The notes under the pieces: generated by a model
Seen by the model: the letters and a program-made list of their open reading frames with translations, nothing else
Databases searched by the model: none
Told to the model about the DNA's origin: nothing
Part shown: in pieces, positions 42,520 to 51,366 of the stretch
Layout: each line of letters opens with the position of its first letter
Position numbering within the stretch: position 1 is the first letter of the stretch
Assembly (NCBI GenBank): GCA_016841425.1
Contig: JAENZE010000010.1
Coordinates: forward strand, 94,067 to 158,066
DNA length: 64,000 bases
Direction of reading: 5' to 3'
Source of the DNA: Syntrophomonas sp.
Lineage (GTDB): Bacteria > Bacillota > Syntrophomonadia > Syntrophomonadales > Syntrophomonadaceae
Made by a program: the position numbers and the translations under genes

Positions 42520-44013
42520 ATGGCCATACGTTTAAGCGGTTTAGCCAGCGGACTGGATACGGAATCTATAATTAAAGATTTGATGAAAGCAGAACGAACC
42601 AAAGTTGATAGCCAGTACCAGCAAAAGCAATTGCTGGAATGGAAAAGAGAAGACTACCGGGATATCAACACCAAACTACTGGCTTTAAGAACCGCGACCT
42701 GGGACTTGAAACTGGAGAGCAGTTTTGCCGGTAACACGGTTAAATCAGCTAATGAGAGCATTCTTACTGCCACCGCAGCTGCAACCGCGGTAGATGGCAA
42801 ATACAGTGTTGACGTACTCAATCTGGCCAGCGGGGTAACCGCCGCCAGTTCTGAAGCTCTGGGGTCCGCAACCAGTAACGGTACTCTGGCTCAGCAGTTT
42901 GGAATTTCCGGAGCAATCACTTTCACTCTGGCCGGGAAGGACGGTTCCCAGTCTTTTACGTTTAATGCTCAAGATCACAGTCTTAATACCGTAATTGCTG
43001 AGATTAACGATTCGGATTTGGGGATTACTGCCACCTATGACAGCGGAGTGGACCGCCTGTTCCTGACTACCAGCGACACCGGCAGCGAAGTAAAAATCGA
43101 TATCACCGCTGATCAAAATGGATTTTTAAGGGATACATTGAAACTGTACTCGGGAGATCTGCCGGTGGTGGGCAGCCCGGTGAACCTGGGCACCGGTGAG
43201 GATGCGGAAATCGAATTCAATGGTATTGGCGGTCTGACCTTTGCCAGCAATCAATTCACGTTAAATGGAATTAGTTTTGACCTGAACACGGAGGGCAGTA
43301 CTACTATTACCATCAGCAACGATACGGATGCTACAGTGGAAAAATTTAAGACCTTCATCGAAGCTTACAACAGCGTGGTAGAATTGATCAGCACCAAACT
43401 GGGGGAAGAAAGGGATCGTGATTATGCTCCGCTAACTGATGAACAGAAAGAAGAAATGAGCGAGGATCAGATTGATATATGGGAAACCAAGGCACGCAGC
43501 GGCTTGTTAAAAGGCGATTCCTTCCTAAACTCGATTTATAGCAAACTGCGTTCGGTTGCTACCGGGGTGGTAGGTGGCTTATCTGCCGATAATGCCTATA
43601 CCAGTATCTCCAAACTGGGTATCAGTACCAGCAGCAACTGGAAGGACAACGGCAAGCTGTACCTGGATGAAGATAAACTGCGGGCAGCTCTGGCTGATGA
43701 TCCTGATGCAGTCATGGAGCTATTTACCGGCAGCGGAAGTGTGGATGGTCTCGCGGACCAGCTTTATGACCTGATCAATAACAGTATGACCTCATTGACC
43801 AACAAAGCGGGAAGTTCCAGCAGTCTGGCTGATTCCAGCTATATGGGCAAAGAACTGGAGCGTGTTAACGACCGTATCGATGAATGGGAAGAACGCTTGG
43901 AGGACCTGGAGGAAAGATATTGGACCCAGTTTACCGCTATGGAGACTGCCCTGCAGAAACTGAATAACCAGAGTTCCTGGCTGCAGCAGCAGCTGGCCAG
44001 CTTCAGCAATTAA
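42520..44013 (+). CDS. fliD: Flagellar capping protein FliD
   Basis: Filament cap, 497 residues. The start IRLSGLASGLDTESIIKDLM is diagnostic, and the C-terminal coiled coil (ERVNDRIDEWEERLEDLEER) is typical. Beta-rich D2/D3 domains occupy the middle. AAGGAGGGAG precedes the ATG. Unlike Bacillus, fliD here precedes hag. Confidence 0.96.
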   Translation: MAIRLSGLASGLDTESIIKDLMKAERTKVDSQYQQKQLLEWKREDYRDINTKLLALRTATWDLKLESSFAGNTVKSANESILTATAAATAVDGKYSVDVLNLASGVTAASSEALGSATSNGTLAQQFGISGAITFTLAGKDGSQSFTFNAQDHSLNTVIAEINDSDLGITATYDSGVDRLFLTTSDTGSEVKIDITADQNGFLRDTLKLYSGDLPVVGSPVNLGTGEDAEIEFNGIGGLTFASNQFTLNGISFDLNTEGSTTITISNDTDATVEKFKTFIEAYNSVVELISTKLGEERDRDYAPLTDEQKEEMSEDQIDIWETKARSGLLKGDSFLNSIYSKLRSVATGVVGGLSADNAYTSISKLGISTSSNWKDNGKLYLDEDKLRAALADDPDAVMELFTGSGSVDGLADQLYDLINNSMTSLTNKAGSSSSLADSSYMGKELERVNDRIDEWEERLEDLEERYWTQFTAMETALQKLNNQSSWLQQQLASFSN

Positions 44014-44104
44014 TCTGGCACCTTAAGCTGTTTATATGCTGATAGATTCAATAATCGAGATCGGTGATACCCTGCCTATCATCTTGCTGACTAATCGACA
44101 ATCA

Positions 44105-44138
44105 GTAGCGGAGAATTAATTCTCCGCTACTTTTATTT
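44105..44138. repeat. Perfect 26-bp palindrome, AGCGGAGAAT family (copy 3), with T-rich flank
   Basis: GTAGCGGAGAATT and its exact reverse complement, followed by TTTTATTTT, so it can terminate the fliD transcript. The same 26 bases recur at 46049-46074 after flagellin. Confidence 0.88.
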
Positions 44139-44317
44139 TCCAGTATAAAGGATGTCGCGGCATGAATTGCGCAAAATTAATTATCAATTTACTAATTAAG
44201 TCCCAAAAATAATGCGCATTGAGACCCAAAAGGGCATAAAAAGGAGAAAGAAGGAGCATGGTGAATAAAAATGGGCAATACGAGCTGAGAAGGAGTTTTA
44301 CCACTTACCGGCTTATT

Positions 44318-44467
44318 AACGATATAAAGAGTACCCTGTTGAAATAGCAGATAATCATGCTTCAGCTGATCAGTCCGGAATAAAGGTCGATGATGGATTC
44401 AGGTACAGCTGAACAGGATTGGACGAATGCCCCACACGGATGTGGGAGCTAGAAGATTCAAGGAGGA
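44318..44467 (+). promoter_or_regulatory. Flagellin leader with CsrA-binding hairpin
   Basis: CCCACA (44431-44436), loop CGGA, TGTGGG (44441-44446): the ACACGGATGT core in a short stem fits the CsrA consensus with GGA in the loop. A second GGA lies within the ribosome-binding site AAGGAGGA (44460-44467), as in the two-site B. subtilis hag leader. AACGATAT at 44318-44325 is the best candidate for a sigma-28 -10 box, but the matching TAAA is weak (TACC at 44299). The rest of the 44014-44474 spacer, apart from the palindrome, shows no gene. Confidence 0.7.
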
Positions 44468-44474
44468 ATATATA

Positions 44475-46004
44475 ATGATAATTAACACAAACGTAATGGC
44501 ATTGAATACCAATCGGCAATTAGGTATCAACGAAAGTAATACCGCCAAATCACTGGAAAAACTCTCATCCGGCTATCGGATCAACCGGGCTGGTGACGAT
44601 GCAGCCGGTCTGGCCATCTCTGAAAAAATGCGCGGTCAGATCAGAGGACTGCAGCAGGCCTCCCGAAACGCCCAGGACGGCATCTCCCTCATACAGACTG
44701 CTGAAGGTGCACTGAATGAAACTCATGACATTCTGCAGCGCATGAGAGAACTGGCCGTACAATCAGCCAATGACACCAATACTGAAGGGGACCGGGCTGA
44801 GCTGCAGAAGGAAGTTGATCAGTTGGCTCAGGAACTCACTCGTATCGCTAACAATACCGAGTTCAATACCAAGACCCTGTTGAACGGCGGAATCCAGGAA
44901 GGTACCATCGGCAAAATGACCTTCCAGATCGGAGCCAATGCTTCCCAGGGCATGGATCTGAGCATCGCTGCTATGGACGCAGCTTCACTGGGAGTAGCGG
45001 CCTCCTCATTGACCGTAGGTATTAGCACTGGAGCTACTGCCATCAGTACCGCCAGCATAGACGGTACCACCGGCGCCAGTCTAGTGGATGGAGCAAGTTT
45101 AACTATATCTGTTGCTGATGATACTGGAGCGGCTGCTACAGGTACAGCTACAGACGCGTCAGGAGATACATTTACTATCGCAGCAGCAGCTGTCGGCACC
45201 AGTTTAAATGGTGTGACGATTACATTTACGGATCCCGGGGGAGATGCTGCACTAACAAGTTCATGGGATGCTGGAACCAATACACTTACTGTATCAGCTG
45301 ACTATGATGGAGCTGCTGCCCCAGCCAATATGGCGGCTATTCAGACTGAAATTAATACTGCTTTGAATGGAGCTGGGTTTGGAGCCGCTGCTGTTACCTT
45401 AACTGGTGTTGGAACAACCGTAGCCGAGTTTGCGACACTTGGCTCGATTGCCCTGGCAGACGGCAGAGCTGCTGATTCGTCCCAGACCGTGGTGACTATT
45501 ACAGATGGAACAACTTCACAGGATGTCCTGGCCAGCGATACTGCCCTTTCAGTAACAGTCTCTTCTGGTGCCTATCAGGGCCTGAGCATGGTAACCACAG
45601 ATGTTACATCTATGGCTGGTACCCTGACCGTAAACCAGACCCTGCCTACCGCAGCCCAGTTTTCTGCCGGAGCCCTGACTGCCGATGCGGTAGCCCTGAA
45701 AGGGATAGATATTTCATCCCAGACAGCTGCCAGCTCAGCTATAACCACTATAAACAATGCAGTTGAGACGGTCTCAGCTCAAAGGTCCAAGCTCGGTGCT
45801 ATCCAGAACCGTCTGGAACATACTATCAAGAACCTGGATACTTCAGCTGAGAACCTGCAGGCTTCTGAATCTCGGATCAGAGACGTTGATATGGCCGAGC
45901 AGATGGTGGAATTCACCAAGCAGAACATCCTGCAGCAGGCAGCCACCGCCATGCTGGCCCAGGCCAACCAGGCCCCGCAGGCAGTACTGCAGCTGCTCCA
46001 GTAA
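44475..46004 (+). CDS. hag: Flagellin
   Basis: Filament subunit, 509 residues from the ATG at 44475 after AAGGAGGA. The conserved N-terminal D0/D1 starts IINTNVMALNTNRQLG and has LSSGYRINRAGDDAAGLAISE; the C-terminal part has LGAIQNRLEHTIKNLD and QNILQQAATAMLAQANQ. Between about residues 175 and 420 lies a large Ala/Thr/Gly-rich surface domain, making it some 200 residues longer than B. subtilis flagellin. Probably controlled by sigma-28 and by CsrA. Confidence 0.97.
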   Translation: MIINTNVMALNTNRQLGINESNTAKSLEKLSSGYRINRAGDDAAGLAISEKMRGQIRGLQQASRNAQDGISLIQTAEGALNETHDILQRMRELAVQSANDTNTEGDRAELQKEVDQLAQELTRIANNTEFNTKTLLNGGIQEGTIGKMTFQIGANASQGMDLSIAAMDAASLGVAASSLTVGISTGATAISTASIDGTTGASLVDGASLTISVADDTGAAATGTATDASGDTFTIAAAAVGTSLNGVTITFTDPGGDAALTSSWDAGTNTLTVSADYDGAAAPANMAAIQTEINTALNGAGFGAAAVTLTGVGTTVAEFATLGSIALADGRAADSSQTVVTITDGTTSQDVLASDTALSVTVSSGAYQGLSMVTTDVTSMAGTLTVNQTLPTAAQFSAGALTADAVALKGIDISSQTAASSAITTINNAVETVSAQRSKLGAIQNRLEHTIKNLDTSAENLQASESRIRDVDMAEQMVEFTKQNILQQAATAMLAQANQAPQAVLQLLQ

Positions 46005-46048
46005 ACTTTCAGGCAGGCAATTTAATAGGTCTAAGCTAAATTACACCG

Positions 46049-46074
46049 GTAGCGGAGAATTAATTCTCCGCTAC
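46049..46074. repeat. Perfect 26-bp palindrome, AGCGGAGAAT family (copy 4)
   Basis: Identical to the copy at 44105-44130, 45 bases after the flagellin stop. It probably acts as the flagellin terminator. The two copies bracket the flagellin gene. Confidence 0.88.
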
Positions 46075-46096
46075 TTATATATTTATAGGGACATAC

Positions 46097-46576
46097 TAGG
46101 CAACAGGGGGACGTTCTTTTTGTTTCCTTATTTTCATGCCTTGTACACAATTTTCAAACTAATACCTGTGAGGCGTGAAATTTGTCTGAGGGTACTTCCT
46201 TCTATCTGTTTGATTTCACGTAATATCCTATCGCGTTGCCTTTTATCCAGCTGCTGTATGGTATGAATAGGTTTTTGATCAATGATGGCAATTATTATCT
46301 GACTTAGCACCTCATCGGTAATTCGTTTCTTATCATAGGCAACAGGGGGACGTTCTTTTTGTTTCCTTATTTTCATGCCTTGTACACAATTTTCAAACTA
46401 ATACCTGTGAGGCGTGAAATTTGTCTGAGGGTACTTCCTTCTATCTGTTTGATTTCACGTAATATCCTATCGCGTTGCCTTTTATCCAGCTGCTGTATGG
46501 TATGAATAGGTTTTTGATCAATGATGGCAATTATTATCTGACTTAGCACCTCATCGGTAATTCGTTTCTTATCATA
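46097..46576. repeat. Recent 239-bp tandem duplication at the transposase 3' end
   Basis: 46097-46337 and 46336-46576 are the same 241 bases, overlapping by TA. Each copy contains a REP end (GGCAACAGGGGGACG, TTCTTTTTGTTTCC) and the last 67 codons of the transposase. The encoded residues are identical, so the event is recent. Confidence 0.93.
46134..46337 (-). pseudogene. Duplicated C-terminal fragment of the RAYT transposase
   Basis: Encodes DKKRITDEVLSQIIIAIIDQ through to the natural end IVYKA, identical to the intact gene. The frame extends upstream only into the REP sequence, and there is no start signal of its own. It arises from the tandem duplication and is presumably not expressed as a protein. 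Confidence 0.85.
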
Positions 46577-47146
46577 ATAGTCAAGACATTGATCATTGCA
46601 TCCTTCTTCCATATAACTACGAAACCTATTTATGGCCGTTTCGGTGTCATCAGAAAAAACAGATAGAATTAACTCCCTCTGGGTAAGATTATGTAGATAG
46701 TCTCTTTCACCGAAATAATAAGGACAGCTGCTCCAGCGATACAGTTCTGGTCGATGAATAATTCCTGCATTTACGGGATTCTGGTGAATATAACGGATTA
46801 CTGTTAATAAATATGGTTCATCTTCAACGCATTCACTAGCAAAACGATTTTGAAAAAGGTGTCCGGATCGATCATATTTGCGATTGTACCACCATGCATA
46901 ACTTGTTCCAATCCTGTGCATTGCACGTGAAATTCCCTCTAACCCTTCCTTAATCAGTAAATGAAGATGATTACCCATCAAACAAAAGCCCAGGAGCTCA
47001 TAATCACTTCTATTTCTTATGCGTATTAAGGTCTCCAGGTATTTGTGATAGTCTTCGTCATCATAGAATATTTCCTGTCTATTTACTCCTCTTGCTAAGA
47101 CATGATAAATGCCGCTCGCACTTCTTGCTCTTGACATTCTTGGCAT
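46373..47146 (-). mobile_element. REP-associated tyrosine transposase (Y1/HUH, RAYT) with C-terminal helix-turn-helix
   Basis: Protein of 257 residues. The Y1 transposase domain shows the opening RARSASGIYHVLARGVNRQEIF, the HUH motif in GNHLHLLIKEG, and the catalytic-Tyr region SYAWWYNRKYDRSGHLFQNRF. The C-terminal 65 residues hold a DnaA-like helix-turn-helix (GSTLRQISRLTGISLKIVY). Such enzymes cut and rejoin single-stranded REP hairpins. The gene is bracketed by inverted REP ends at 46099-46127 and 47382-47410. It lies between flagellin and flaG and interrupts the flagellar run. The reading frame is intact. Confidence 0.9.
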
Positions 47147-47338
47147 AATTTACCTCTTGAGTTTTCTCCATAATAGCATCCTTTCATTTCATTAACAAGA
47201 AAAGAACTTTGCGATTATTTGTTTTAGATTGTATTATTCGTACCTATTTGGAGTGTTTTCATTAAGCGTAATTGGAAACAGAAGATACCTTTTTCATACT
47301 TCAGATATCAGAAGAACTCTATTGTTATATCTCCAAAA

Positions 47339-47426
47339 GGAACAAAAAGAACGTCCCCACGTTGCCTGAGAAAGTTCAAAAGGAAACAAAAAGAACGTCC
47401 CCATGTTGCCGCGTCCCCATGTTGCC
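47339..47426. repeat. REP cluster at the 5' side of the RAYT gene
   Basis: Two copies of GGAA(A)CAAAAAGAACGT plus CCCCA(C/T)GTTGCC at 47339-47366 and 47382-47410, and a partial GCGTCCCCATGTTGCC at 47411-47426. All are inverted relative to the copies on the other side of the transposase. The rest of the 47147-47528 spacer has no gene. Confidence 0.88.
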
Positions 47427-47447
47427 GGTAAGTTAGTGCCTGCTGCC

Positions 47448-47473
47448 AAAAAAAATCCCGGCTTTTGGCCGGG
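47448..47473 (-). terminator. Intrinsic terminator of the minus-strand calcium-motif gene
   Basis: On the minus strand CCCGGC, CAAAA loop, GCCGGG, then ATTTTTTTT. It lies about 55 bases after the gene end at 47529. Confidence 0.85.
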
Positions 47474-47528
47474 GAAGAGAGGATATTAGGTGCACAATGC
47501 TCACTCGAGCAGTAAAAGGAGGTTGGAA

Positions 47529-48581
47529 TTAAATTCTTAGATCAAGCTGCTGTATGCTTCCAGCAGTGCCATTTTCTCTTAAGAATATACTTGAGGATGT
47601 TACCTGACCATTCAGCTCGTTATTGGAGTTCTTCAAGGCGAAGGAAGTATCTATATTAGTAAGGCAGATGGCCCCTATGTCTTTTTGTCCCAGGCCAATA
47701 AGCACATTATTGCCTTGGCTGTCTTTGGTCCATATCCTCAAGCGATCAAAGACGGAATCATTTTCATCAATCCAGCCATTGCCATCTTCATCGTATTCTG
47801 CCAATTGGACAAAACCGTCCCCATTCTGAGGACCAAATAATTCCCTGCCATCATTGATTATTCCGTCCCCATTCAAATCCAGGGCCAAAAAACCGCTGCC
47901 CGGGTTAAGAAAGGATATGATATCCATTTCCCCATCGCTGTCCAGGTCGAATTCAAAGTTACGCTCGGTTAAAGACGCCGCCGGTCCATCGAAATTAATC
48001 ACCAGCGGGTCAGTCAGCTGTGCATCTCCTGCTCGAATATGCAGTTCTGTATAGGATGAGAAAGAACGGCTCATATTTAAATTTAATGATACGTTAATTT
48101 CTCTGCCATCGGCGGTCTTGACTACAGCTGCGGCGGAAAAGGAAGTCTGTTCACTCTCAGAATAAGATTCATAATAATCATATTCCAATCCCCAGCCCGC
48201 CCGCTGGATATTAATCTGCTGGGGAACAGACTTTTGAACGGAGTCTATTTTGCCTTTGGCTTCTGCATCCATATTCATGGGCAGATAGAATTTCATCCTT
48301 TTGCCGGTAAAGGCCTCTAAGAGACTCTTTAAAAGGGAGATTTTATATTTATCTTCCTGGCTCAGCTCGAAACGAAATTCCCTCTTTTGTGCCTCTTCAG
48401 CGGCAGCAGATATTTCTACGCTGTCCTGGGCCGGTAACTGGCTCAAGGTCTGTTCTTTATCTGATTCTGTGGGGGCGCTTCCTATCCACGTTTTGCTATA
48501 TTCTTCCTTGATAAGTTCTTCTCGATAAGTACGAGCAGAACTCATTTCGATATAGGAATTTTCGATGATCATACTGTTCAC
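47529..48581 (-). CDS. Protein with EF-hand/dockerin-like calcium motifs, unknown function
   Basis: Protein of 350 residues with no evident signal peptide. The N-terminal half is helical (SQEDKYKISLLKSLLEAFTGKRMKF). The C-terminal half contains three Asp-rich loops that look like calcium sites: DLDSDGEMDIISF, DLNGDGIINDGRELFG and DEDGNGWIDENDSVFDRL. The arrangement is known from VCBS/EF-hand proteins of uncertain role. It runs against the flagellar genes, between the transposase and flaG, and has its own terminator. GGGGGTG precedes the ATG on its strand. A link to the filament or surface is speculative. Confidence 0.75.
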   Translation of the reverse strand: MNSMIIENSYIEMSSARTYREELIKEEYSKTWIGSAPTESDKEQTLSQLPAQDSVEISAAAEEAQKREFRFELSQEDKYKISLLKSLLEAFTGKRMKFYLPMNMDAEAKGKIDSVQKSVPQQINIQRAGWGLEYDYYESYSESEQTSFSAAAVVKTADGREINVSLNLNMSRSFSSYTELHIRAGDAQLTDPLVINFDGPAASLTERNFEFDLDSDGEMDIISFLNPGSGFLALDLNGDGIINDGRELFGPQNGDGFVQLAEYDEDGNGWIDENDSVFDRLRIWTKDSQGNNVLIGLGQKDIGAICLTNIDTSFALKNSNNELNGQVTSSSIFLRENGTAGSIQQLDLRI

Positions 48582-48703
48582 CCCCTTTTAAGGCTTAATA
48601 AAGGCATTTTCAAGTCTTCTGATAATATTATCGCAATTTATCAGCTCTCACTTTAGCAAAATTAGGAAATTTATTCTGGCTGTTCCAGGGCAACAGGTCG
48701 GGT

Positions 48704-48730
48704 TAAAGTTTAGCGCTGTTAAGTCGATAT
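48704..48730 (+). promoter_or_regulatory. Sigma-28 (SigD/FliA) promoter for flaG-fliS
   Basis: TAAA (48704-48707), exactly 15 bases, then GTCGATAT (48723-48730), against the consensus TAAA-N15-GCCGATAT: one mismatch. It begins about 30 bases before the flaG start codon. It shows that the late flagellar genes here use the flagellar sigma factor. Confidence 0.82.
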
Positions 48731-48762
48731 ATATAGTAATTACTGCAATCGGAGGTGATGAA

Positions 48763-49140
48763 ATGAGGATCGAAGGGCAGGGTGCAGTGGAATCTTTTTA
48801 TAATAACAGCCAGCTGCCTGGTATGGTGAAAATTGATAAAACCCCTGCTGAAGATAGGGAGGTTGATCTAGCACCCGTGGCAGAGAACGGCGATGCTGTG
48901 ACCAAAGATAAGCTCGACAAAGTTGTTAAGCTGCTTAATCAGACCATCAAGGCTTCTACCAACCATCATCTGGAATTCCAGATGCATGAGGCCAGCGGCC
49001 GTTACCAGGTTAAGGTGATTGATTCTGAGACCAGTGAAGTGATCAGAGAAATTCCCCAGGACTTTATGCTTGATTTATCCGCTCGTATCAAGGGAGTTTT
49101 AAATGAGGCCCTGGGGCTAATATTTGATGAGAAAAGGTAA
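48763..49140 (+). CDS. flaG: FlaG family flagellar protein
   Basis: Protein of 125 residues. The conserved C-terminal core reads LEFQMHEASGRYQVKVIDSETSEVIREIPQDFMLDLSARI, the FlaG signature, preceded by a variable N-terminus. FlaG affects filament length in several bacteria. It is first in a sigma-28-type operon with fliS, behind GGAGGTGATG. Confidence 0.92.
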   Translation: MRIEGQGAVESFYNNSQLPGMVKIDKTPAEDREVDLAPVAENGDAVTKDKLDKVVKLLNQTIKASTNHHLEFQMHEASGRYQVKVIDSETSEVIREIPQDFMLDLSARIKGVLNEALGLIFDEKR

Positions 49141-49201
49141 GGTATGAAACACGTATCAGGCACTTAGTTGTAGCTGCACATGATAACAAGGAGGCGAGCA
49201 G

Positions 49202-49639
49202 GTGAATACCAATGGACAAGTATATCAGCAATATAAGAGGACCAGCGTTGAGACTTCGCCCCCGGGCAAACTTCTAATAATGCTCTATAATGGCTGCATT
49301 AGAAACATAGAAAATGCTCGAACTGCTATTAATGAAAAGAATCCCGGTCTGGCCCATGAACAGATAGTGAAAGCTCAGGATATCATTATAGAGCTTATGG
49401 CTACTCTGAACATGGATTACGATATATCCCGGCGTTTATTGTCTGTATATGATTATATATACAATCAGATGGTAGAAGCCAATATCAAAAAAGATGTTGA
49501 ACTGCTGGATGAAATTCAGGTGTTCCTGGTAGACCTTAGAAACACCTGGCAGGATGCCATTGGCAAAGTACAGACCAGCAGCCCGGATAATGCTATGCGA
49601 GATAATATCAGTACACAAAAATTTAGTGTAATGGGGTAG
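49202..49639 (+). CDS. fliS: Flagellin export chaperone FliS
   Basis: Binds unfolded flagellin's C-terminus and brings it to the export gate, 145 residues. The start NGQVYQQYKRTSVETSPPGKLLIMLYNGCIRNIENA is characteristic. GTG start behind AAGGAGGCGAG. Confidence 0.95.
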   Translation: MNTNGQVYQQYKRTSVETSPPGKLLIMLYNGCIRNIENARTAINEKNPGLAHEQIVKAQDIIIELMATLNMDYDISRRLLSVYDYIYNQMVEANIKKDVELLDEIQVFLVDLRNTWQDAIGKVQTSSPDNAMRDNISTQKFSVMG

Positions 49640-49644
49640 TTGTA

Positions 49645-50106
49645 ATGGGTCTTGAACTAAAATTGGCCAATACTATAGAACCCTTGAGAATTCTGTTTCA
49701 GCAGTTGCTCAAGTTATCCAGCCAGCAGTTGGATACGATAAAGAACAATGATTGGAACAAAATATCCGAAATAGCCGGGGAACGCATTTCCCTGCAGAAT
49801 GAAATAGAAGGAGCCATAAATAACTTTAAGCAGTGTGAGGAGGAAGTATTGAGCCTTAATGCTAAAAATGGAACTTTTTCGAAATGCCGGGTAATATATG
49901 CAGGATATATAGAGCAAAAAACAGAAATAAGAGATATAATTAGTTTAATACAGGCTAATGACAAAAAAAGTCAGGCTCTATTATCAGAGGGGATGCGAAA
50001 AACCCGAATCAGTTTGGAAAATGCCCGGGATAACAAGAAAGCTGTGCTCAATTACTATCCTCAGCCAGCATATACAGAGGCATGGTTTTTCGATAAGCAT
50101 AAATAG
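49645..50106 (+). CDS. FliT/FlgN-like flagellar chaperone candidate
   Basis: Helical protein of 153 residues, five bases after fliS. Its position equals that of fliT in Bacillus. The pattern of repeated amphipathic helices (PLRILFQQLLKLSSQQLDTI, EIAGERISLQNEIEGAINNF) fits FliT or FlgN folds. There is no decisive motif. Confidence 0.6.
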   Translation: MGLELKLANTIEPLRILFQQLLKLSSQQLDTIKNNDWNKISEIAGERISLQNEIEGAINNFKQCEEEVLSLNAKNGTFSKCRVIYAGYIEQKTEIRDIISLIQANDKKSQALLSEGMRKTRISLENARDNKKAVLNYYPQPAYTEAWFFDKHK

Positions 50107-50173
50107 GACTGAAGGGTCCTATCCCTTGATGCCTGCAATGATGCCTGAAATTTTGATTTAAGGAAGATAATAG

Positions 50174-50653
50174 GTGGTAAAGCAGATTGTCAGGGAAATA
50201 GCAGACAACTTTCAGACACAATTAGGCCTCTATCAGAAGATGGCAGAATTATCTTCTGCTCAGTTAAACTGTCTGGAAAAAAATCAGGACATGTCTGGAG
50301 AGTTGAGAGATATCATGTCCAGGCGGCAGGCTCTTATGGAAGATATCAGTTCTCTGAACGAGAAGAATCGCGCCTGCCAGCAGCAGGCAGTACAGCAATT
50401 GGGTATCAATGAGTTTGTATTAAGTAAACTGCTGGGTCAAATCGATGAAGGAGATTATGAGCAGCTAAGAGACATTGTAAGCAGATTAGGTTTGATACTG
50501 GAAGCGATAAATGAAATGGATCGTAAAAACCAGCTGTTAATGGTAGAAATAAATACCGGTAAAGCCGGGGGGGAGAGAAAGTCCAGCAGCAGGCAGGCCA
50601 GTGACGCATATCGTCGGTCCATGAATCTGGATAAAATTGACCCCGGAAGGTGA
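50174..50653 (+). CDS. Second FlgN/FliT-like helical protein
   Basis: Protein of 159 residues, GTG start behind AGGAAGATAATAG. Helical, with the FlgN-like register MAELSSAQLNCLEKNQDM, ELRDIMSRRQALMEDISSLN and NEMDRKNQLLMVEI. It resembles its neighbour at 49645 in length, the LSSxQL stretch near residue 25 and the following xI..R..L pattern, so the two may be diverged duplicates. A chaperone role is inference from context. Confidence 0.6.
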   Translation: MVKQIVREIADNFQTQLGLYQKMAELSSAQLNCLEKNQDMSGELRDIMSRRQALMEDISSLNEKNRACQQQAVQQLGINEFVLSKLLGQIDEGDYEQLRDIVSRLGLILEAINEMDRKNQLLMVEINTGKAGGERKSSSRQASDAYRRSMNLDKIDPGR

Positions 50654-50816
50654 GAATAGAAGGCGGTAATTTAATAAAAGAGATATCTGGCAGGGGATAT
50701 TAGATTCCTTGCTATTTTAATTTTAGAGCTATATAATATGCAATACGGGTCGGTAGGATACTGGGATTCATAACAAGTATACTTCCGGCAAAATCATGCA
50801 AAGTGAGGGATTTTCT

Positions 50817-51107
50817 ATGTTTGAAGACAAAACGTTAATTTGCCAGGACTGTGGGCAGGAGTTTATCTTTACCACTGGCGAGCAGGAATTTTATCATGAA
50901 AAAGGCTTCCAAAACGAACCGAAACGCTGTAAAGAGTGCAGAACTCAGCGGCGGGCAGGCCGAAGTGAACGTGGTCCTCGCCAGATGTTTGATACTACTT
51001 GTGCTCGTTGTGGGCAGGAAACTCAGGTGCCATTCAAACCAGTAGGAGATAGACCGGTATACTGTCTGCCATGTTTCCAGCAGATGAAAGAGGAAGAAGC
51101 TATTTAA
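50817..51107 (+). CDS. Zinc-ribbon protein of unknown function
   Basis: Small protein of 96 residues from ATG 50817 behind GTGAGGGA (seven codons shorter than the longest frame). Two metal-binding parts: CQDCGQEF with CKECR, and CARCGQETQVPF with CLPC. It resembles the CxxC-CxxC zinc-binding proteins common in Clostridia. Probable nucleic-acid or protein binder. Confidence 0.8.
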   Translation: MFEDKTLICQDCGQEFIFTTGEQEFYHEKGFQNEPKRCKECRTQRRAGRSERGPRQMFDTTCARCGQETQVPFKPVGDRPVYCLPCFQQMKEEEAI

Positions 51108-51135
51108 CTGCATCTGTTGCTTAATTTGATTATAG

Positions 51136-51160
51136 CCGGGCCTTACGGGTCCGGTTTATT
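51136..51160 (+). terminator. Intrinsic terminator after the zinc-ribbon gene
   Basis: CCGGGCC and GGTCCGG with one G-U pair across TTACG, then TTTATTTATTT. Confidence 0.75.
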
Positions 51161-51366
51161 TATTTAGGTACCAGGGTTTGTCCTTTCCCTCCTTGCTCTG
51201 ACCAGGTATAACACTCACCTGGTGCGAAAGTTGAATTAGTAAGTTAGTCCTGACCCTATAAATGGAATCAAAATGCATATACTATTAACAAGATTATGAA
51301 TAGTAGTGGAGAAAAGAGCGTTCCTAGTATAAAATAGTAATATAACATCGGGAAAGGAGTGGTCAT

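Noticed and set aside
45757..46266. Plus-strand 169-codon frame overlapping the end of flagellin
   Set aside because: Out-of-frame Ser/Arg-rich reading of conserved flagellin sequence.
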